The position numbers and the translations under genes are program-made. Shown here one piece after another: positions 19,217 to 31,403 of a DNA stretch of 64,000 nucleotides (positions are counted from its first letter, which is position 1; each line of letters starts with the position of its first letter). Where the stretch lies: the NCBI GenBank assembly GCA_028456385.1, contig JALNQF010000136.1, forward strand, positions 56,801-120,800, in the 5' to 3' direction. The notes under the pieces were generated by a model that did no database searches, was not told where the DNA came from, and saw nothing but the letters and a program-made list of their open reading frames with translations. The DNA is from Ophiosphaerella korrae (lineage: Eukaryota > Ascomycota > Dothideomycetes > Pleosporales > Phaeosphaeriaceae).

Positions 19217-19674
19217 TATAATAGAGTTACTTCTTAGTGCCCTAGAGGTATTAGTAGATTATAAGTTAATAGTAAAAGCTTAGGTTGTAATCTATAATAA
19301 CTTATAAACAATAGAAGATATTTTATAACTATCTTATATTAGCGTTCTATAGTTAAAGGATTAAATTACTAATACTATCCTAATAATATATATCTTACTA
19401 ACTATATACTTATCGTAATCTATAATCTATAGTTACTAAGACTAGTAGATTATAGATTATCTTAATCTATAATCTATTAATACTAAGAGTCTATAGATTA
19501 TCTTAATCTATAATCTATTAATACTAAGAGTCTATAGATTATAGATTAGCCTAGGTGTCCTAGTTATATATAGTTTCCTAATTAAGGTTGTTACCTTACT
19601 CGTCTTATACTTCGTTAGCGCCTAGATTAGGACTAATTAGTTCTATCTCGATTTCTTCTATTACACCTATAATA
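19217..19674 (-). repeat. LTR (genomic left, 3' LTR) of Gypsy copy 1
   Basis: 458 bp, beginning TATAATAG and ending CTATAATA. It is 41 bp longer than its partner because a block containing ATCTATAATCTATTAATAC is present twice in tandem (about 19445-19545). Confidence 0.88.
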
Positions 19675-22600
19675 CTATCTCTCCCTTTAGGTAGGTCTTA
19701 GTTTACTTATCCTAGAGCTAGAGTTATTAGTCTAGTTTCTTTATTAATATAGAGTTCTTTATCCTCCCTTATAACTATTTTATCTATACGTTATTACTAC
19801 CTCCTTACTAATTACGTGTTACGTAATAGTATTAAAATATTTCCTTGTTCTTGTTATACTTCTCCTAAGTTAAACCTTAAGTCTCTTCCTTATATTATTT
19901 CTATAAATAATAGTAAGGCTTATAAAGTGTATATTTATATAAATATACGTAGCTCTTATAATATATCTAGCGTTTCTCTTTTTAAGTATAAGTTTATTAT
20001 ACTTATTCTTGCGTCTAGGCTTAACAATAATAGAGAAAGCTATTAACTAGACTTAAAAGAAATTACTATCTTAAATTACAGAGGCTAAAGCTAAGCGTAA
20101 GCGTATCTAGGAGCTTGCGTAGAGTAAGCTAGTAGAGAATTAAGCTCGTCTCTCTTATCTTTATAAGATAAAAGCCTTAAATAATAAGAAATTAGCTAAG
20201 TAGTTAGTAGCTCTAGAAGCTAAGCTAGACTTAGATAAGGCGTTTAATATTGCTGTAGTAGGTCCTACACTAGACGTCCCTATTATCTCTCTATCTATTG
20301 TTAGTAATATTAGTTCTCTTAGTTTACTACTAGGCGTTCTAGAAGGTTTTAACTTTAGAACTCCTCTAGTTTCTTAAGGTAATTAAGATTATCCTCTAGT
20401 TCCTATATCTTCTCTTATAGTTGTTCTTTTTTATCTATTCCTATCTATTCTACTAAGTAGTAGTTTCTTCTATTTTAGAACTAGTATTATAAGATTCTCT
20501 TAACTTCCTATTTTTCTTATTCTCTATATATATCTACTTTATACACTAGTAGTTTTACGTTCTATAGTGCTTATTCTAGTAAGGCTATATAGAATATTAG
20601 GTGTATCCTTATCTTATTTAGTAGCTTTAATTTAAATATAACTAGTATAACTTCTTTTTTAATTTTATATAGTCCTATTTTAGCGTAGTCTAATTTTAGG
20701 CTTAGTCTCTTACTTTTAATATTCTTCTATACTAACTATACTTTTTCTCCTTTTTTAAATTAAGGTCTCTTTTTATACTTTCTATTATAGTACTTTACTA
20801 TTTTATTATATAGGAACTCTACGTCCTATCTTAGTTAATTATATATGTCTTTAAGTCTATTAGCGAAGTTTTCTCTTCTTAGAGACTAAGATATTTAGTT
20901 TCTTAGTATCTAGTATATATTAGGCTTAAATCTATAGTTCGCAAAGAAGGGTAATACTCCTATTACTATATTCTTTACGCTATTATATACTAACTATACT
21001 ATAGGTAGTAACTATACCTAATTATTCTAGTTATAATTAAAGTAGTATCTTAGGTATTGTTCTACTATCTAATTTATTCGTTCTAACTATCTATTTATTT
21101 ATAGATAATATACCGTAGATATTGCGTGTCTTATTCCTAATTACGCTATTATTATTCCTTATAGTTTTAATATAAATTGTATATCTCTATCTATAATAAT
21201 CTTATCTAGTAGTCTATATTAACTAATTATAGTTCCTAGAACCTAGTATATAGTAACTTCTATCCTACTTTTCTCTTTATAGAGTCTAAAGTATAAGTAC
21301 TTTATAAGTTTATCTACTATTGTTAAGATTCTATTATACTTAACTCCTAATATTAGGTTCTTAGACTTAGGTAGCTTTATAATAAAGTCTATTGTAATAA
21401 CTCCCTATAGTTATCCTAGTACTTCTACTAGTTATAATATTCTATATAGTACGTGTCTATTATACTTATTCTAGTAACATTCTATATAGTCTTGTAGTAC
21501 CTCTATTACTAATTATCTTGCCTTTAGGATATAGTATTCTCGTAGTAGTCTATCTAATGTTTTTTCGATACCTTAGTAACTATATACTAGTAATTTATAG
21601 AATTATCGTATAAATTCTCTCTAAATCTTTTTTAGAATATATATTCTTCTATAAGCTTATGTAAATCCTTCTTAAATTTCTAGTTTCTCTATTTCTTTAG
21701 ATACTTCTTCTATTATTTTCTAAATCTATTTATCTAGCTTACTACTCTTTCTTTTAAGTGTTGCAGCTATTTTATATATATTTAGGACTAAGTATCCTTC
21801 TTTGTTCCTAACTAGAACTATACTAGTAGCGCTTACTTCTTCTTATAAGTTTAGTCTTCTACTAAGGGCGTCTATAAACTAATTATCTTTCCCTTTTATA
21901 TATATAATTTCTATATCAAACGTTAATAAATATTTCTACTATCTTGTATAGTATTATAACAATTCTTTATTTATTATAAATCTTATAAGATTCTTGTAGT
22001 CTATATAGACCTTTATCTAATATTTTACTCCTTATAGGTATACTCTCTATTACTTAAATACTTTATAAATTACTAGTATTTCTTTATTATAGATTAGATA
22101 GTTAAGTTCTACTATCTTTATTTTCTTAGAGAAGTATTTAACTAAGTATTCCTTTTTAGTCTCTAGGTCTTCTTGTATTAGTACTATTCTATAGACTAAG
22201 TTAGATACGTCTATCTTTACTATTACTAGTAGGTCTAAGTTATATATTCTAATAACTAGGTTTTTTGTAAACTTCTTCTTAATCTTTTTAAATACTTCTT
22301 CGCATTCCTTTATCTATTTAAATAGCGTATCTTTCTTTATAAGTCTTATTATTAGTTCTATATCTTTAAACTATCTTACTATTAACTTCCTACAAAAGTT
22401 AGCTAGCCTATAAAATTGTTGTACCTCTTTTAGGTTTCTTAGTATTAGCTATTCGTTAATTAACTTAATCTTTTCTAGATTAATCTTAATCTTTCCTAGT
22501 TCTATAATAAACCCTAGGAAATCTATTTCTTTTATATAGAACTCGTATTTTCTTATCTTAAGAAATATTTTAGCTTCTACTAGTTTTTCTAGTACTTTGT

Positions 22601-25600
22601 ATATATATTATATATGTTCTTCCTCTATTACTAAGAATATAAAGATATTATCTAAGTATATAAATATAAATATATCTAAGTACTCTCTTAGTACTATATT
22701 AATCCTTTCTTAGAATACTACTAGTGTATTTGTTAAGCTAAACAGTATAACTAAATATTTGTATAATCTCTATTATATTCTAAATACTATTTTCTACTTA
22801 TTACTTTCTTTAATTCTAATTTAGTAGTAGGCGTTCTAGATATCTAACTTTGTAAAGATCGTTGCTTTCTATAGTTTATCTTATATTATATCTATCTTTA
22901 GTAGGGAGTATTAGTTCTTGTTTGTAACTACGTTAGTTTTTTTAAAATCTACATAAGGTCTTTTATTACTTATTCCTTTCTTATCTATAAAGATAAGTTT
23001 GTAAGCTACTAAGGATTTAGATTCCTTTATCTATCTCTTTTTTATTACGTTTTAGATAAATACTTATTTAATTTTTAACTCTTCTTCTATTTTCTAGTAG
23101 ACTAGGCTCTATCTTACGTCTTTTCCTTCTTTAGTTTCTATCGCTAAGTCTTATAGTTAATGTTCTAGAAGGTATTCTTTAGGTTCTATAAGCTATTCTT
23201 CCTATTTTTTATATTCTTCTAAGAATTCTCTTTTATAGGTATTCTTGTAGGCTTTTAACGTATCTATTCTATAGTAGTTAATCTTCTCTATCCTCTAATC
23301 GATATATAGGTTAGTTATTTATAACTATAGTATACCTAATATTATATCTTATTTGTTATTAATTATTGTTATATCTATAACTATATTCTTAATTTCTAGT
23401 CCTTCTAACCTTAGTATTAAAGGTGTTGTCTCGAACTATATTAGTTCCTAAAATAGTTTTCCTTTAATTATACTTAGTTATTAAGGATATTTTTTTATTA
23501 TATACTTTATTCCTTATATTTCTATAAACTTCTTTAATATAAAGTTTCTTGTAGCTCTACTATTAATTATTAATTGTACTTTCTTTTTTTAGTATATACT
23601 TATTTTTATAATATATAGGCCTCCTATACTTTTTAGTTTTTTTTACTTAAGTAACTTTGTAAATTATCTATCTTTTTAGGGCTATAGGCCTACTTTAAGT
23701 TTATATTCTTTGTATTTTAGACACTTATTATATATATATTTATACTATAGTCCTCCTTAGACGCATTTCTTAGATAGTTTTAGGCTAGGTCTTACTACTA
23801 TATATCTGTCTTCTAGGATTATTTCTTATCCTTAGATATCTTCTACTAGGATTACTCTCTTATAGTTATAGCCTCTTCTCCTTATAGGCTATACTTTGTT
23901 ATTTACTTTAGGGTTCCTATATATAATATAATTCTTATCTAGGTATAATATCTATAATACTTTAAAGTATACTAGATATTTTAGATCTATTATTTTATTA
24001 TCCTCTTCCTAGTATTTACTTTTACTAGGTATATCTATTATTAAGATATAGTATACTACTAGTACTCTTAGTATATAGGCTTTGTTAATCTATTACGTCT
24101 TTCTTATAAGGTATTACTATTCTTTTTATATAGGTATTCTTCTTACTATAACTATATATTACTTTATTTATTCTTAAAATAATATAAACTATATTTCTTT
24201 AAGATTGCGTTCTTTCTAGTCTTTGTACGCTTCCTCTATACTTATAACTAGTAAGTATTTCTAGACAAATTTCTATTCTTTATCTTATTCTTCTATATCT
24301 ATTATTATACAGCTATTATAACTATATATTATTAGCTAGGTATATTCTATACCTCTTATACTAACCTATCTCTTACTTCCTTGTAGTCCTTTAGAGGTAG
24401 TTGTTATAGTCTCTTTATCTAGTGCTAGTCCTTTAGCCTAGATTAATAGTACTAAAGGCTCTTCCCTTTCTAAATCTTCTATTAGTAAGTCTATTACTTA
24501 GGCTATCTCTTTTAGCTAAGCTTTTATTCTATCTTCTTTTATTATAGCTACTCTATATCTCTATTATAAGAAGTATCTTACTCCCTATTTACTAAAAAGA
24601 TATATATAGTAGTTATCTTTATAATAAAAGGTCTAATAGAGTATTATATATTATACTTCTTTACTCCTAGCTACCTTCTCCTAAGGTTTAGCTTATGCTT
24701 GTAATACTTCCTTCTTCTTTTTAGTTATTTTTAACTAAGTTTCTTTCTTTAGGTCTTTACTTCTATAGTCTTTTATAAAGTATCTTAGTTTTCTACACTT
24801 ATAGTATACTATATCCTTCTTTAACTTAGATCTATAGTTCTTTACGTAGTAGCCTAGTTTACTATAGTTAAAGTACGTAAAGTCTTTACTTTTTTTTCTC
24901 TTTTTATCCTTATTAGCGTTAAGGATTATAGGGTCTCCCTTGTTATAGTTTTAGGTATAACCTCTATACTTGTTCTTCTTCTATTCTTAAAGATTGTTAT
25001 CTATTTATATTACCTATTACTTTAAGGCTTCTAGTATCCTTAGTTTCTCTATATATATTATCTCGTATTAGATTTTTAAGTTAAGTCCTTGTTTAAATTG
25101 TAATATTAAAGCTAACTTATTCTATTCTATATTCTACGATAGTTATTTAAATTATAATATATACTGAGGAATATTCTAACTTTATATAAGCTTTTCTAGC
25201 TATTCTTTAGCTTGTTAGGTAACGTCTGTATCTCTAAACGCTGCTCTTATTCGTTTAGTAAAGTATTTGTAACTTCTAAAAATAGCTCTAGTCTTGTCTT
25301 TCTAGGTTATTAGAGAGTGTATCGTGTAATCTATCTAGTAAGGTTCGTACTATCTTATTATGTCTTCTTTAAGGTACAATCTAATATATATTACCTTTTT
25401 CTCTTCTATGTTAAAGTATAGTACTTATACGTCTATCTAGAGTTATACTAAAGTAATAAAAGGTTTTAGTTTCTCCCTTATTTTATTAAACTTCTTAAAG
25501 ACAGGTATCTTTAGTAGTTTCTTTATTACGCTTATTACTAGACGTTATATAATTAGTTCTATCTAATTCTAACCTTTAATAATAGCTTTAATCTATACTT

Positions 25601-25845
25601 TGTTTTACTTTATATAATCTTAAAGCTCTTTGTTTTATATTTCTAAGGCGTCGATTACTATCTTTATATCTTCTTTATCTAAGATTAAGTTATTAATTCT
25701 TTTCTTAATTATTTCTTATATAGTACTATTAGACTTATAACTACTCTTAGAGGCTTTGCTTATTTTAGTTAAACTTTCTACTATTATATTAGCTAGACTA
25801 TATACTACTTACGCTTTGCTTTTTGCAATAACTAAATTAGTAAGG

Positions 25846-26262
25846 TATAATAGGGTTACTTCCTAGTACTCTAAGAGTATTAGTAGATTGTAAGTTAATA
25901 GTAAAAGCTTAGGTTATAATCTATAATAACTTATAAACAATAGAAGATGTTTTACAACTATCTTGTATTAGCGTTCTATAGTTAAAGAATTAAATTACTA
26001 ATACTATCCTAATAATATACATCTTACTAACTATATACTTATTGTAATCTATAATCTATAGTTACTAAGACTAGTAGATTATAGATTATTCTAATCTATA
26101 ATCTATTAATACTAAGAGTCTATAGATTATAGATTAGCCTAGGTGTCCTAGTTATATATAGTTTCCTAATCAAGGTCGTTACCCTACTTGTCCTATGCTT
26201 TGTTAGCGCCTAGATTAGGACTAATTAGTTTTATCTCGATTTCTTCTATTACACCCGTAACA
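25846..26262 (-). repeat. LTR (genomic right, 5' LTR) of Gypsy copy 1
   Basis: 417 bp, beginning TATAATAGGGTTAC and ending CACCCGTAACA. It keeps more C and G than the left LTR; the differences I noted are mostly transitions. Confidence 0.88.
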
Positions 26263-27819
26263 CTAAAAAAGTCTTTTAACTTCTTTTTTTTATAGTAAAC
26301 TTATTAAGAATAGTAAGTATAAGAAAGTATTTTATTTTCTTAAATTAAAGTATTTAACTTTTTTTTATATATTTTTTTATAAAAGAAATAAGCTTAGAAA
26401 TAAAAATTAAAGTTTAATATCTTTACTAGTTAATACTACTTCTTTATAAGAATATTATACTACTAAGCTAATTTAGATAAAAAGAAGCTAATAGCTAGTT
26501 AAGCTATTATAGTAGTATATAATATATATACTAGTTATTATTACTTAAAGTTTTTTAAACTTACTTAAAACTTACTTAAAGTTATACTAAGTTATATATA
26601 AAAGAATATACTAGCTAATAAAGCTAGTAATACTAGTTACTTAGCTTAGTAGAACTTACTAATAGTACTAAGTATACTCTAATAGCTTTTTACTTTAAAC
26701 TTTTTATATTTTTTTACTATAAAAAAGCTTACTATTTTTTATATTTTACTTTTACTAAAGTAACTAACTAAGCTTATTTTTTAGTTTTACTTATTTTAAA
26801 CTAGTTATAAGTTTTTACTATTTTTTTATTATAAGCTTAAAAAGCTTATTTAGTTTATTAATTTATTTAATAAATTCTTTTCTCTTTTTTTTTATTTTTT
26901 ACTTCTAGTAGTAATAAAAACTTTTTTTTATTTTTTTAAAATATAACTATATATAAAAGCTATATTAGCTTTTTTTTATAGTTTATAGCTTTCTTAATAG
27001 TAAAGAAAAATAATAGATATTTTATTTATCTAGATAATATTATTTTCTTTTTTTAGTATCTAGTATTTATATTCTTTATACTACTAGAATTACTTAGCTT
27101 TTATTTTCTTTATTAACTTAAGCTTTTTTATTAGCTTAGTTTTTTTAAATCTAGTATTTTTAAGTACTTTTTATACTATAATAGTAAAAGTATTAATTTT
27201 TTTTAGCTAAAATCTTTAGTAAAGTTAGTATAAAACTTTTTTTATATATATTAATTAAGTTAATCTTTTTAAATTAAAGTATTTTTAATATATTTAAGTA
27301 AAATCTTTAAAAGATAATTTTATTTAAAACTTTACTAAATAGCTTATATATAGATTAAGTTAATTATTTAAGCTGAAAAACTAGTCTTTTAAGCTATTTA
27401 AAATATAAACTTACTAATAAAAAGAGAATTTAATATAATAATAAAGGCTTAAGTAGTAATATTAGTATTTAGAGCTATTTGTAATACTAAGAGTTAAGTA
27501 TATTAAGCTTAAAAGGCTAAGATAAAAAAACTTTATCCCTGCCAAGATAGGTGGCGCTCTTAGCGGCAACGCTAGAACTGGTGGCGCTTATAGCGTCAGC
27601 AAGAACTTTTGAAAGGCACCTCCGTAACCGATTTCAATTTCTCCAGCCTCTAATAAGCAGCGGGTCGCAGCAAGGGGAAGGTGGTTTAAAGCACCCCTAG
27701 AGCTACGTTTAATGAGTGGACCTGTCTACGCCATCTATCCACAGTCTATGTTCTACCTAGCTGATTGTAATCGACAGATTGTATCAGCTTGACTCTCTCA
27801 TGCCAGCGACATGTCGTCC

Positions 27820-29459
27820 TCAAAAACCTAGAATCTCGTGCAACCTGATATCAGCTTTCCGCTTCTCTGTTGCCATGTTCTCACTGCTTCGCCGTGGGAC
27901 GAAGTCCACGTTTAACTTCTTGGGTCGAGATGCAACACCGAAGATGAAGCCAGTGCGGGGGTCCGTATCCAGCGGGCCTGTCGCCTTGAAGTCGAAAGCC
28001 CAGATGACCTGCGACATGACCAGCTCCATCTGCTGGAAGAAGAAGTCTTTGCCCGGACATTCCCTGCGACCAAAGCCAAAAGTATATACCGCTTTGCGAT
28101 TAAGGGAGGGAGCGCCTTCCTTGATACCAAGCGGATGCTTCACATAGCGCTCGGGATCGAAGACCTCGGGGTTCTCGTAGTACGTTGGGTCGCGCTGGAT
28201 GGTCCACACATTGGTCATGACTGTGGTTCCCTTGGGAATGCGATAGCCGCGTACGAAAGTGACCTCTTCTGTCTCGCGTGGGAGAATGATGGGCGTGGTT
28301 GGATGGCAACGTAGTACTTCCAAGACTACAGCATGCAAATACGGCAGGTCATCGCGATCGATCATCTCAGGCATGGGCTGATCTTCGCCTTTGCCGAATA
28401 CTGAGTCAATTTCGGCCTGAAGTTTGCGCAATACCTTAGGGTGCTTGGTCAAATATAGTACGATCGTCTCGAAGGTTGCAACGGTGGACGCGAAGCCGGC
28501 ATCGCTGAGACGTGTCAGTTCCCATTTTTCAAAGAGGAAAAGCAAAGACACAGGGAAGGGGAGACCTACAGCAAGCCACCCATCATCATTTTGATTTCCG
28601 TCTCCGTCATACGATGGTTAGGATCCGTGTTGGGGTCCACAGAATCGCTGAGCAGCTTCGGTATGATGGCGTGGTATGAGCCGGTGGCACCGTGATGTTG
28701 CTTGGCCACGTCCATGACCTTGTTGTACGCGTTTAGCACCTGCTTGCGTACGGTCGGCGCATGCCTCTTCCAGGATGCGAACCTGGCAGGCACCCAACGA
28801 AGAAGAGGAATGATGTCGGCCGCACGAGAGACCATGATGTCTTCGAGGTCAATGGTCATCTGATGATAATCGTGAACGTATTGCCGACCGAAGTGTTCGA
28901 CAGGCGCGCCGGTAATTTGCGAAGTCTGCACTTCCAAGGCCCATTCTGCCAGGTCATCCGACCAGTCACCTTTCGCATTGTATATGGCATTGACGAGGCG
29001 CATTCCTATTGCTTTGGCCATGGGAACCAGATCTAGGAGTCCGCGGCCGACCATGTATTCCTTGGTGACCGCACGGAGCTTCATAGCCCAGTCATCACGC
29101 ATGAACACCGGATGGATATGCCTGCCCTCTGGGATCACATGCTCCTGAGAGACGTATCGCGGTGGTCGAGAAGCCATACTCATGCCCTGTTTAACGATGA
29201 GGTCTTGCACGAGACCAGAATCGTGTAGGACGACAGCATATTTCGTGCCAAGTCTCAGCCCGACTATGGGGCCATATTGCTTGGACCAGTCATTGAACGT
29301 GAGATACGGTAAGCCCTCGTCGATTTGGTGTAGGTTACCAACGATTGGAAGAGGCGTGGGACCAGGAGGGAAATCCTTTGGGCGTCTCTGCGAGAAAAAG
29401 AGCCACCCCAGTGCCGTAATGAAGGATGTGGTGAGAATTACAACGATTGGCGAATCCAT
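27820..29459 (-). CDS. Cytochrome P450 monooxygenase, unusual I-helix
   Basis: Two exons on the minus strand, 29459-28570 and 28504-27820, give 524 aa; the 65-nt intron has a GTAGGT donor and CTCAG acceptor. An upstream in-frame ATG (29546) exists, but the start at 29459 places the membrane anchor (PIVVILTTSFITALGWLFF) at the N-terminus, followed by the PPGPTPLPIVGN hinge. Canonical elements are ExxR (Glu359-Arg362), FDPERY and the heme loop FGFGRRECPG with Cys446. The I-helix reads AGFAST (299-304) where most P450s have AGxDT or AGxET, so the acidic residue of the proton-relay pair is Ala. Related family members in aromatic polyketide clusters hydroxylate, cleave or couple phenolic rings. 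A ring-coupling role in making an anthraquinone dimer (as ClaM does for cladofulvin) is a hypothesis. Confidence 0.92.
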
Positions 29460-29854
29460 GCTGCAGTGTAAGATGTCATACAGGATCTGTATCCTCTGTT
29501 GGAGGCGTACCATGCTGTTTTTCGGACTAATATATATATCTTCCACCCTGCAGCTCTATCAACCTCCCGAGCCTCTTTCTCGCAGACATGGTATGTACGC
29601 GTTGCAAGACTCCACACCTGGGATCCCGTTACGGCGCCGGGAGAGCCTCGTGGGTGGCCTTCCGCTCGGGTGACTGACGATTGGCCAATACTTCGGGCTT
29701 AACAATCACGCGAATGAGGCCGTTTCCCCGATAGCGAACGAACATGCCCTTTGAGGCGAGTCTCAGTATCTTAAAAAGCGTTGAGCACACGGAAAGACCA
29801 TAGCTTATCAATCACAGATCCATTTTCAAGAAACATCACTTCTCTAACGATACA
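29460..29854. promoter_or_regulatory. Divergent promoter, P450 and dehydratase
   Basis: 395 bp between divergent starts. A TATATATAT run at 29531-29539 lies about 75 bp upstream of the P450 ATG and could be its TATA element. Inverted CTCGGG words occur near 29565 (as CCCGAG) and 29667. Confidence 0.45.
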
Positions 29855-30466
29855 ATGACAAGTAAACCGACAAAACCGGTAACCCCAGAAGGTCAGTTTC
29901 GACGCCAATGAGCTCCTGCATCTCCGCTACTGCCATGCTCACACTATGTTGTAGATGCCCTCGGCTGCCAGGTAGCCATGTTCGAATGGGCTGAGAGCTA
30001 CGACACTAAGGACTGGGACCGCTTCCTCCGAAATGCTACGCCGACCCTTCACGTGAGATTTCCTTGTCCCCAAACAAGAGTAGCCAGAACGCTGACGAAG
30101 CATTAGATCGATTATCGTCACTTCATGGACAAGTACTGGGAGGCCATTCCCGCCGAGGAGTTCATAGCTATGGTGAATGGCCCGGGTTTTTTGGGAAACC
30201 CGCGCATCAAGTCATCGCACTTTGTGGGCGCATCCAAGTATGTCTACGAGAGGGAAGATTATATCATCGGCACGCACCAGATGCGCGTGGCGCATCAGAG
30301 GTACGTGGATGATGCGTTGACAGAGGTTCAGCGCAGAGGTCATGCTTCGGGCAATTGTCAGGTTCATTATCGCAAGGTTGATGGTGTTTGGAAATGGGCA
30401 GGTCTTTTGCCTGGCATCCGCTTCAAGGAGCACGAGTTTGACAAGATCTTCTACACCGAGGACTAG
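29855..30466 (+). CDS. Scytalone-dehydratase-like protein (NTF2 fold)
   Basis: Three exons, 29855-29891, 29955-30052 and 30107-30466, give 164 aa; introns are 63 and 54 nt (GTCAGT..TAG, GTGAGA..TAG). The sequence aligns without gaps from [15 protein letters not shown] to AHQRY with Magnaporthe scytalone dehydratase. Residues equivalent to Trp26, Tyr30, Asp31, Tyr50, His85 and His110 are all kept, as Trp24, Tyr28, Asp29, Tyr48, His83 and His108. The positions matching the substrate-binding Ser129 and Asn131 read Gly127 and Cys129. The catalytic machinery for dehydration thus looks intact while the substrate pocket has changed, consistent with a reduced anthraquinone in place of scytalone. It is divergent from the P450, and the reductase partner is at 9076. 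Confidence 0.92.
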
Positions 30467-30660
30467 ATTATCGGGCAGAGATCAATGGCGTCGAGCTATA
30501 ACGTAAGAGTCGTAGCGATAGAGCCATGCCGGTACTTAGGTAGCGTGGCGTTTGTGCCCCGGTAAAATCAAACATCTAAGTATCCCACCCTAGTAACCGG
30601 CCACCCCTGGAAGCCGGCCACCTTGGATAAGTTTCAACACCACTACGAAACGGAAATTTT
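30467..30660. other. 3' flank of the dehydratase and edge of the AT-rich block
   Basis: Balanced sequence up to about 30655, with a sharp change to AT-rich RIP-mutated DNA within a few tens of bases. No gene seen. Confidence 0.5.
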
Positions 30661-31135
30661 CTTAACACTATATATAATTAAATTTAAAAGCTTATTACGA
30701 ATAGTTTCTAAGCCTCTTTTTTACTATTTACTCTACTTTATTCTTTTATAATAGCTGCGTTACGCTTACTTTTCTCTATATTAATACAAGCTTAAGCCTA
30801 CGCAGCTATTATCTAATTTACCTTACTAAACTCTATATTTAGATTAAATTAAACGTAGCTTTTTATATCTACTTTTTTATACTTCTAAAGCTATATTTAT
30901 AGCTATTTATTAGTATTTTTAAGTAAAATGTACCTAGTATTTATATTCTTAATAGCTCTACTTACTTTAATAATAATAATTTTTATAATTTTTATTATTT
31001 ATTCTTACTATAATAATATTCTATATACTTATAGTAGCTTTTATAGGCTCTATAAAGTAATAATTAAATAGTTAATAATAGCTTATAGCTTTTTATTAGA
31101 TAGTAGTATTACTAGCTAGCTAGAAACTTATAAAG
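30661..31135. other. AT-rich RIP-like repeat, left part of an older element
   Basis: No open frame. It includes a small inverted pair TAGCTGCG / CGCAGCTA at about 30750-30810. The sequence would be contiguous with 38552 onward if the solo LTR and its nested element were removed, so it is probably the 3' part or flank of the second Gypsy family described at 38552-41012. The identity is uncertain. Confidence 0.45.
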
Positions 31136-31403
31136 ATTATTATTTTTAAAGGTATAATAAGAGAAATCGAGATAGAACTAATTAGTTCTAACTTAAGTAA
31201 TAACAAAGTATAAGATAAGTAGGGTAATAACTTAGATTAAGAAATAACCTACAATTTAAATATATAAGATATAGAGTAATCTATATAGTTATATAAATAG
31301 ATTACTAGAAGTATATAGTAAGTAGTAATACGTATTATTAAGATAGTATTAGTAATTTAATCTATTAACTATAGAGCGATAGTATATAATATTATAAGAT
31401 ATC

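Larger units (their letters stand above)
19217..26262 (-). mobile_element. Full-length RIP-mutated chromodomain Gypsy retrotransposon, copy 1
   Basis: A 7,046-bp element with LTRs at 19217-19674 and 25846-26262 and an exact 5-bp target duplication CTAAA (19212-19216 and 26263-26267). Coding was on the minus strand: a decayed CCHC knuckle of Gag near 24845-24895, the RT catalytic box now reading YLDN at about 22649-22660, and a chromodomain remnant at about 20385-20520 just before the 3' LTR. No frame is open. Loss of coding is through stops and missense changes of the RIP type. It lies inside the TIR transposon 18871-27624. Confidence 0.9.
18871..27624. mobile_element. TIR DNA transposon (TA target site) split by a nested Gypsy element
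   Basis: 33-bp terminal inverted repeats at 18871-18903 and 27592-27624 differ at one base and start CGGAGGTGCCTTTCAAAAGT. Each end is flanked by TA (18869-18870 and 27625-27626), the target site of Tc1/mariner/pogo transposons. Removing the Gypsy element and its 5-bp duplication leaves about 1.7 kb, a normal size for such a transposon. That interior (18904-19216 and 26268-27591) is strongly AT-shifted with stops everywhere, so I cannot name the transposase. Near the right end two tandem units of about 28-30 bp beginning GGTGGCGCT occur (27551-27608). Confidence 0.85.

Noticed and set aside
19816..20046. 76-codon frame in Gypsy copy 1
   Set aside because: Chance opening in RIP-mutated DNA; the relic coding strand there is the opposite one.
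29460..29546. Upstream ATG of the P450 giving 29 extra residues
   Set aside because: It would place a polar stretch before the membrane anchor; the start at 29459 fits microsomal P450s better.
29547..29702. Small + strand frames upstream of the dehydratase
   Set aside because: They cross the divergent promoter and the upstream part of the P450 frame without any recognisable protein.
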